This document shows, in pieces, positions 1 through 4,762 of a stretch of DNA of 9,728 nt; within the stretch, counting starts at the first letter, position 1, and each line of letters begins with the position of its first letter. The notes beneath the pieces were generated by a model. It saw only the letters and a program-made list of their open reading frames with translations, did no database searches and was not told the origin of the DNA. The stretch spans positions 1 to 9,728 of the forward strand of contig DAOUZG010000044.1 of assembly GCA_030665705.1 (NCBI GenBank), given 5' to 3'. The DNA comes from Deltaproteobacteria bacterium. GTDB lineage: Bacteria > Myxococcota_A > UBA9160 > SZUA-336. The position numbers and the translations under genes were made by a program.

Positions 1-117
1 AGCAGCGTGGCGGAGATTCCGTGGGGCCGCCTCGGGCTCGCGAGCCGCGTGAACGCGTCGGACAGGGAGGGTCTGCGCCCGCTCATGCTGTCGTCCCTCG
101 CCGCATTTCTCGCTTGA
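1..117 (+). CDS. C-terminal tail of an unidentified protein (partial, left edge)
   Basis: Reading frame 1 is open from the first base to a TGA at 115-117, giving 38 residues that end in GLRPLMLSSLAAFLA. Only about 5 of the 38 codons end in A or T, which matches the strong G/C third-position bias of the clear genes here and supports real coding. The last 35 bases overlap the 3' end of the flavin oxidoreductase on the opposite strand, so the two genes would converge with no room for a separate terminator. The tail is too short to recognise a family, and no function is proposed. The alternative is a chance open frame in GC-rich DNA. No start codon is visible, since the gene would begin left of the window. 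Confidence 0.5.
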   Translation, partial: SSVAEIPWGRLGLASRVNASDREGLRPLMLSSLAAFLA

Positions 118-1564
118 CCCGCTCGAGCGTCGCTCGTTCCGCTCGGTCCCGGTAGAACTCGTCGAGCGGATAGCATCCGGAGACCAGGCCGCTCCGCGGC
201 GCGGTGGTGCAGTCGCTAAAGGTGCGGCAGATCCGCTCACGGTCGAGCGGCTTGCCGGCCAAGAGATCGGCCGGCAGCTCCGGGTAGGTGAGCACCATCC
301 GGCCGAGTCCCACCGCGTCGCACCAACCGTAGCTGAGACACGGCTGGGCGACGTGCGGTATGAACTCCTGCAGATAGGTCCAGCCCGAAGAGACGATCAC
401 GGCATTGGGCACGTGCCACTTGATGTCTCGGGCAGCCCCGAGAAGGCGCGCAACGCCGACGAGGGGGTCTTCGGGCGGTGCATAGCCGTCGCTGGAGGGA
501 AAAGCGGCCGGTCGCTGCAGGTGCGGAGCCGTGTAGGGGCTCCCCGCGGTGACGTTGATCCACTCCACCCCTCTCTCGACCAGCCTACGCACGAGAGCGA
601 TCGGCTCGGTGAGATCGATCCGTGCCGGCTCATCTCGATCGACACCAAAGGAGAGATCGTAGGGGTGGGGGTGTGGCTCGGCCTCGCCGGGCGCAAGACC
701 GGATACGGTCCACCCGGGCGTAGGCCGGTACGGAACCGAGTCGAAGACCGAGAGGCGGACGCCGATCGTGAGCTCCGGTGCCGCCTCTTTCACGGCGTCG
801 AGGACTTCGGACAGGAGCCGCATGCGGTCCGCCAGCGACGGGCCGCCGTAAGGACCGGGCCGGGAGCGGGCCGCCAGGAACTCGTGGAGTAAGTAGCCGT
901 GGCAGCACTTCACGTCGACGAAGTCGAACCCCTCCGCGTGGGCCAGCGCGGCTGCCCGCGCGAAGTCGCGCGGGATCTCCCGCACCTCCGCATCGGTGAA
1001 GACCGCAGCGTCGCTTGTCACGCCGACGCGACGATCGAGAAGCGGATGGCGAAAGGCGATGCGCGGGGCGGGCCCGGCGTCCGTGGGTCGAGACCAGCGT
1101 CCGCTATGGGTGAGCTGCAGACCGACAAGTGGACGGTTCTCGAGGCCGGCGCTCGACGCCGCGAGGAGCTCGCGTCTCAGGCCGCCGATGGCGCGAGCCG
1201 TGGAGTCGGTCAGGAGAAGCTGATGGGGATTCGCGCGGCCGTCGGCGCGAACAGCGACCGCCTCTCCTCCCCAGATCCAGCCCGCCCCCGAGCTCCCGAA
1301 GCGCCGCCAGCGCCGGAGCGTGAGCTCCGAGGGCTCCCCCGACTCGGTTCCGTCCCAGCCCTCCATCGGTTGGATGACAAACCGGTTCGCGACCACGTGC
1401 GTGCTCCCGGTGGCGTGCCGAAGCGCGAGCGGTTCCGCCAGCGGGGACTCCGAAGGGGGGAGAATCTCGTCGTCGCACGGAAGGTCGCAGCCGAGCTCCG
1501 CGAGGCGCTCGCGCAGGCGGGCGGAGTCGCGCAGCGCAGAGACCCGCGGAAAGCGGACACTCAC
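83..1564 (-). CDS. Old Yellow Enzyme-type NADH:flavin oxidoreductase
   Basis: This 493-residue protein is an FMN-dependent TIM-barrel oxidoreductase of the OYE / 2,4-dienoyl-CoA reductase group. Such enzymes reduce activated C=C bonds or oxidatively demethylate amines in the cytoplasm. Visible motifs are NRFVIQPMEG (60-69, FMN-binding start of the barrel), QLTHSGRWS (150-158), HGYLLHEFL (222-230), PYGG (238-241), the GVRLS arginine at 270, and GLGR (419-422) near the FMN phosphate. The C-terminal part has Cys446, Cys452 and Cys464, resembling the 4Fe-4S region of dienoyl-CoA reductase but with one Cys missing. There is no C-terminal NAD(P)-binding domain, so it is shorter than trimethylamine dehydrogenase or FadH. 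The start is a GTG at 1564-1562 that overlaps the TGA of the upstream isomerase by 4 bases, with GGGAG five bases upstream. The same frame stays open to 2443, but that extension lies out of frame over the isomerase gene and is not real. The substrate is unknown. Confidence 0.9.
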   Translation of the reverse strand: MSVRFPRVSALRDSARLRERLAELGCDLPCDDEILPPSESPLAEPLALRHATGSTHVVANRFVIQPMEGWDGTESGEPSELTLRRWRRFGSSGAGWIWGGEAVAVRADGRANPHQLLLTDSTARAIGGLRRELLAASSAGLENRPLVGLQLTHSGRWSRPTDAGPAPRIAFRHPLLDRRVGVTSDAAVFTDAEVREIPRDFARAAALAHAEGFDFVDVKCCHGYLLHEFLAARSRPGPYGGPSLADRMRLLSEVLDAVKEAAPELTIGVRLSVFDSVPYRPTPGWTVSGLAPGEAEPHPHPYDLSFGVDRDEPARIDLTEPIALVRRLVERGVEWINVTAGSPYTAPHLQRPAAFPSSDGYAPPEDPLVGVARLLGAARDIKWHVPNAVIVSSGWTYLQEFIPHVAQPCLSYGWCDAVGLGRMVLTYPELPADLLAGKPLDRERICRTFSDCTTAPRSGLVSGCYPLDEFYRDRAERATLERVKREMRRGTTA

Positions 1565-2376
1565 GGCGGCTCCCGCGAGGCCAGTACGCGGCGTACGAAC
1601 TCGACGTCGGCGGCAAGCTTCTCCTCGAGGGGCTTCGGCTCCCAGGAGAGGAACTCGAAGGTCATCGGACCCTCGTAGCCCGCGTCGAGCGCCGCGGGCA
1701 GGATCTGGCTGTAGTCGAGCACTCCTCCCTCGAGGGAGCCGCCGGGCAACAGAGCCCCCCCGGCGGGATTGGGTCGATAATTCTTGAGGTGGTAGTAGCG
1801 CGCGTGCGTGATCAGGCGCCGCGCATCGTCGGGTTGTGCTTCGGCTTCCTCGGGTGGGAGATCGTCCAGCACCTGATAGTTGAGGGCTAGATTCGGGCGG
1901 CCGACCACGTCGAGGAGCCGCTCGATACGATCGGGCGTATCTGCAAAGGACCCGATGTGTCGCTCGACCACGACGGTGATACCGCGCTGTTCCGCAAGAT
2001 CGCAGGTCTGGCGCAGCAGCTCCACGATGTGTCGAAAGCCCTCGGACTCGCTCGACCCCGAGTCGACCGGAAGCTCGGCCCAGACGCGCAGGAGGCGGGT
2101 CTTCAGCGCCTCCGCAACGGCCACATCGCGCTCGGCCTGCATCTGACCGGCGACGTCGGGCCGTCCGAGGTAGGATCCGTAGGCAATCACGTCGACGCCC
2201 GCCGCCCGCACGCTGCGCCCCGCCTCGCGCGCCGCGTCGAGACCGGCGTCGGGATCGAGGTGTGGGGGACGGGCCGTCACCTCGAGCCCGTCGAGACCGG
2301 CATTCGCCGCAACCTCCGCCGCGGCCGCCAGCGACCGGTCCATCGCAGAAATGGAACAGAAACCGAGCTTTCTCAT
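1561..2376 (-). CDS. Sugar phosphate isomerase/epimerase-like TIM barrel protein
   Basis: This 271-residue protein belongs to the xylose isomerase-like TIM barrel (AP endonuclease family 2) superfamily, whose members isomerise, epimerise or dehydrate sugars and cyclitols around a divalent metal. The start MRKLGFCSIS and GLDGLEVTA (28-36) fit strands 1 and 2. Likely metal-site residues are Glu138 in VVVERH, His196 with Lys198 in YYHLKNY, and Glu241 in FEFLSWE. The usual Asp of the fourth ligand appears to be Gln168 in ALNYQVLDD. The ATG at 2376-2374 overlaps the TGA of the upstream dehydrogenase by 4 bases (ATGA) and has GGAG eight bases upstream. Its own stop overlaps the GTG of the oxidoreductase. 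It therefore sits inside a tightly coupled operon. The fold is certain, but the reaction cannot be read from sequence: this family also includes inosose dehydratases, 3-epimerases and C-glycoside-cleaving subunits. Confidence 0.88.
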   Translation of the reverse strand: MRKLGFCSISAMDRSLAAAAEVAANAGLDGLEVTARPPHLDPDAGLDAAREAGRSVRAAGVDVIAYGSYLGRPDVAGQMQAERDVAVAEALKTRLLRVWAELPVDSGSSESEGFRHIVELLRQTCDLAEQRGITVVVERHIGSFADTPDRIERLLDVVGRPNLALNYQVLDDLPPEEAEAQPDDARRLITHARYYHLKNYRPNPAGGALLPGGSLEGGVLDYSQILPAALDAGYEGPMTFEFLSWEPKPLEEKLAADVEFVRRVLASREPP

Positions 2377-3383
2377 GCGATGCGCTCCATGTCCTCGCGC
2401 CTGACCTCGTGCTGGAGGGGCTCACCCGAGACAAACCGTTCAATCTCGTCGAGCGCTAGCTCCACCATACGCCAGGTCTCGTCTCCGAGGGACCCGGCGA
2501 TGTGGGGCGTGAGGAAGACGTTGGGAAGCTCGTAGAGGGGCGAGTCCGCGGGCAACACCTCCGGCTCCGCTGTATCGATCACCGCGAAGATGCGTCCCGA
2601 TTCGAGCTCCTCTTCGAGCGCGTTCGAATCCACGAGCGAGCCCCGCCCCGTATTGATCAGCGTGCTGCCGTCTCGCAGGAGTGCGAGGCGGCGCCGATCG
2701 AGGAGGTGGCGGGTCTCTGGCAGGGCGGGCGCGTGGAGGCTCACGACGTCACAGGCGGAGAGCAGCTCGTCGAGCTCGACGAGCCTCACCCCCAGTGCAT
2801 CGGCCGCGGCGGGATCGAGGTAGGGGTCGCTCACCCACACCTCGAGATCGAAGGGGCGCAGCAGCTCGATCACACGCCGCCCGATGCGCGAGGCCCCGAG
2901 GATCCCGACGCGCTTTCGGTAGTTGCCGAGCCCCGGCACCTCGAGCGACCAGAGCCGGAGCTGGCGCACCTCTCGATAGCGCTGCTGAAGCTGGAAGACG
3001 CGCTTGTTCGCGAAGAGAATCGCAGCGAGCGTGTACTCGGCTACGGGCAAGGCGTTGGCGGAAGCCGCCGACGAGACGACGAGCCCCCGGTCCCAGCACG
3101 CATCGGTCACGTGGTTCTTCACCGTTCCGGCGGCGTGGAAGACCGCGCGGAGCTCCGGGGCTCGCTCGAGCACCTCCTTGCTCAGAGGCGGACATCCCCA
3201 GCCCGTCAACAGAATCTCGGCACCTGCGAGAAGGGCGCCGGCGCGCGGCTCCTCGAAGTTCGGGAGCGGCTCTGCGTCGGGCACCTCACAGAGTGTCCGA
3301 AGCCGTTCCGTATGATCGGGGCGCAGTATCCCGGGTGCGATTGCCGGGACCAGGACAAGCACGGCTCTGAGACGCTTCGACAT
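2373..3383 (-). CDS. D-isomer-specific 2-hydroxyacid dehydrogenase (NAD-dependent)
   Basis: This 336-residue protein has the standard length and architecture of the D-2-hydroxyacid dehydrogenase family (phosphoglycerate, glyoxylate and related dehydrogenases), which interconvert 2-hydroxy and 2-oxo acids. The nucleotide-binding motif is VGILGASRIGRR (159-170), followed by Asp186 in VWVSDPY, the acidic residue typical of NAD preference. The catalytic triad is visible: Arg247 in NTGRGSLVD, Glu275 in EPEVLP and His294 in LTPHIAG. The middle glycine of the usual GFG in the Rossmann loop is Ser165. A frame-consistent GTG exists 36 bases upstream (3419-3417), but the ATG at 3383-3381 is preferred because GAGGGG lies four bases before it and the protein then starts at the expected first strand. 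It follows the URO-D gene by 36 bases and overlaps the isomerase start by 4. The exact substrate is unknown; a sugar-acid or glycerate-type substrate would suit the neighbours. Confidence 0.9.
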   Translation of the reverse strand: MSKRLRAVLVLVPAIAPGILRPDHTERLRTLCEVPDAEPLPNFEEPRAGALLAGAEILLTGWGCPPLSKEVLERAPELRAVFHAAGTVKNHVTDACWDRGLVVSSAASANALPVAEYTLAAILFANKRVFQLQQRYREVRQLRLWSLEVPGLGNYRKRVGILGASRIGRRVIELLRPFDLEVWVSDPYLDPAAADALGVRLVELDELLSACDVVSLHAPALPETRHLLDRRRLALLRDGSTLINTGRGSLVDSNALEEELESGRIFAVIDTAEPEVLPADSPLYELPNVFLTPHIAGSLGDETWRMVELALDEIERFVSGEPLQHEVRREDMERIA

Positions 3384-3387
3384 CCGA

Positions 3388-3393
3388 CCCCTC
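3388..3393 (-). promoter_or_regulatory. Ribosome binding site that sets the hydroxyacid dehydrogenase start
   Basis: On the minus strand the sequence reads GAGGGG here, four bases before the ATG at 3383-3381. It is a much better Shine-Dalgarno match than anything before the in-frame GTG at 3419-3417, so it decides the shorter start. Confidence 0.6.
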
Positions 3394-3419
3394 GCGTGTA
3401 AGGGAGCCACGAAGCTCAC

Positions 3420-4535
3420 CTAGGGTAGCGCCTGGCCCCGGCGAGCGTCGCCGGCGCCCAAACTGCGCAACAGGTCGTCTGCCTCCTCTCGAGAGAGGAG
3501 TCCCACAATGTAGAGGGCGAAGCCGCGTCCACCCAACTCCTGCACGATCGTCTGTGCCCCCTGTGGGGTAACGTAGAGCTGGCAGAGCTTGCCGGCATCG
3601 CGGATCCGCTTCAGCAGCGGCAGCCAGGCTTCCGGGGGCGGCTGACCGTCGCCGGGGATCCACTGAATTCCGCGCAGACGCTCCAGCGACAGAAGCATGT
3701 CCAGGTGTTTGATCTGCCCCTTGCCATCGAGATGGTAGAACCCGTGATCGAGGGCGTCGCAGCAGGCCGCGATATCGGGGAGCACGAACCGTTCGAACAT
3801 CCGAGGGGAAATCATGTAGGAAAAGTCGCTCTGGAGCATGTAGCAGCGTCCGGGAGACCAGATGTGGGCCCAGGGTGTCGTGCCCCGGCCGCCCTTCTGG
3901 ATGATGGCGTAGAGCTCCTCGTAGTAGCGAAGCCAGAGGCGCGTGATCTCGACCCCGATTCGGTCGACCTCTCCCGGAGCGTCGGACAGGTCGAAGAGCA
4001 GCTGCTCCGTGGTGCGCAGAGAGGCCAGGATGTCGAGGTTTCCACCCAGATCGGTATGAGCGACGGAAACCCGATCTCCCCAACGCTCGAGGGCCGCACG
4101 GGTGAGATCGCTCACCCGTTGCCACCAGACGTTGTCGGCATCGTAAGCGGGCTGAAGCTCCTCGATCCTCCACACCCGCGCCGGCTCGAACCAGACGGTG
4201 AGCAGTGCAGGTTGCACCCGTGCGCCCACGAACCCGGCGGTGATTCCCGGTCCGAAATTGGGCCACCACCGAGGCCAGGCGTCCCCGTAGAAGCGGCGCC
4301 TCTCCAGGTGCCACTGGTAGTGGTCGATCACGGCCTCGATCGGTATCTCCAGGGGAAAGTCGCTTGTAAAGAGCTTCTCCCCGCCCAAGGGGGGCGACCA
4401 GTCGTCGGGATGCGGCTCTCGACCCTCGATCATCACCATGGGGCGGCCGAGCTCGCCTGCCCACCATGCCGTCCAGGTACGCTCCATGCGCTCCCAATCC
4501 TGCTCCGTGAAGTCGAGTTCGATCGGCGCGGTCAT
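3420..4535 (-). CDS. Uroporphyrinogen decarboxylase (URO-D) domain protein, methyltransferase-like
   Basis: This 371-residue protein has the URO-D TIM-barrel fold shared by heme-pathway HemE and by corrinoid-linked methyltransferases such as MtaA/MtbA. HemE is unlikely, because its N-terminal arginine-rich substrate motif (RQAGRY type) is absent and the neighbours are catabolic. Recognisable blocks are HTDLGGNLDIL (160-170), SDFSYMISPRMFERFVLPD (236-254) and FYHLDGKGQIKHLDMLL (266-282). In this last block His268 falls where the Zn-binding HxCG of MtaA/MtbA would be, but Asp270 stands in place of Cys. IQWIPGDGQP (290-299) and a C-terminal barrel strand follow. Start: an in-frame GTG exists at 4640, but the ATG at 4535-4533 has GGGAG seven bases upstream and begins the recognisable domain. 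It is the first gene of the leftward operon. No corrinoid-binding domain is fused or adjacent. The reaction is unknown; methyl transfer or decarboxylation are only family-level possibilities. Confidence 0.85.
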   Translation of the reverse strand: MTAPIELDFTEQDWERMERTWTAWWAGELGRPMVMIEGREPHPDDWSPPLGGEKLFTSDFPLEIPIEAVIDHYQWHLERRRFYGDAWPRWWPNFGPGITAGFVGARVQPALLTVWFEPARVWRIEELQPAYDADNVWWQRVSDLTRAALERWGDRVSVAHTDLGGNLDILASLRTTEQLLFDLSDAPGEVDRIGVEITRLWLRYYEELYAIIQKGGRGTTPWAHIWSPGRCYMLQSDFSYMISPRMFERFVLPDIAACCDALDHGFYHLDGKGQIKHLDMLLSLERLRGIQWIPGDGQPPPEAWLPLLKRIRDAGKLCQLYVTPQGAQTIVQELGGRGFALYIVGLLSREEADDLLRSLGAGDARRGQALP

Positions 4536-4603
4536 GAGCCGGCTCCCGAGCGATGGTAGGCTGGACGGGATCGTATCACGAGCACACGCGAGAGCCGTAT
4601 GGT

Positions 4604-4634
4604 CTCCCGCAGGCTCGACAAGCCAGGCCGGGAG
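4604..4634. other. Imperfect hairpin in the divergent spacer
   Basis: CTCCCG at 4604-4609 pairs with CGGGAG at 4629-4634, and GGCT pairs with AGCC inside it around a five-base loop, with an internal bulge between the two stems. It lies 69 bases before the URO-D start and could be a leader hairpin of the leftward operon. It has no T-run, so it is not a typical terminator. Such structures also arise by chance in GC-rich DNA. Confidence 0.25.
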
Positions 4635-4652
4635 CTCCACCGGATGTAGCCG

Positions 4653-4680
4653 GTTGCAGCGTGTTGCAGCTTAAGGCAAC
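4653..4680 (+). repeat. Tandem GTTGCAGC repeat with an inverted GCAAC copy (candidate operator)
   Basis: GTTGCAGC occurs at 4653-4660 and again at 4663-4670, exactly 10 bases apart (one helical turn). The second copy also forms an inverted pair with GCAAC at 4676-4680 (GTTGC, 8-base spacer, GCAAC). The block overlaps the candidate -35 element of the rightward promoter, a position where a repressor or activator could act on both operons. No regulator gene is present in the window to assign to it. Confidence 0.35.
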
Positions 4681-4692
4681 GTCCGAAATAAT
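4664..4692 (+). promoter_or_regulatory. Candidate sigma-70-type promoter for the rightward operon
   Basis: TTGCAG (4664-4669) as a weak -35 (3 of 6 consensus bases) is followed, after a 17-base spacer, by AATAAT (4687-4692), which matches the -10 consensus at 5 of 6 positions. Transcription would start near 4699, leaving a leader of about 64 bases before the GTG at 4763. The promoter rules of the host are unknown, so this remains a pattern match. Confidence 0.35.
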
Positions 4693-4762
4693 GGGCCCCG
4701 AACAAGGAAGCTCGATATCGTAAACCGCCGGAGATTTCGAAGCGCGGCGGAAGGGGAAACAG

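Larger units (their letters stand above)
4536..4762. promoter_or_regulatory. Divergent intergenic region between the two gene sets
   Basis: These 227 bases separate the start codons of the leftward URO-D operon and the rightward glycoside-hydrolase-like operon, so they should hold both promoters. The part near 4650-4735 is visibly more AT-rich than the genes. It contains a candidate rightward promoter, a repeated GTTGCAGC motif and an imperfect hairpin, each listed separately. No convincing leftward promoter stands out; the best -10-like match is TACGAT (minus strand, 4575-4570), without a good -35. No small gene with convincing coding character is seen here. Confidence 0.7.

Noticed and set aside
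1565..2443. N-terminal extension of the flavin oxidoreductase frame to 786 residues
   Set aside because: The added part overlaps the isomerase gene in another frame, is Arg/Gly/Ala-rich low-complexity sequence and has no domain. The GTG at 1564 with GGGAG upstream gives the expected OYE N-terminus.
3286..4497. 403-codon minus-strand frame inside the URO-D gene
   Set aside because: It is out of frame with the URO-D protein, Arg-rich and without motifs; the URO-D frame is supported by its domain blocks and start signal.
3420..4535. Assignment of the URO-D protein as heme-pathway HemE
   Set aside because: The HemE arginine-rich N-terminal substrate motif is missing, and no heme genes are nearby.
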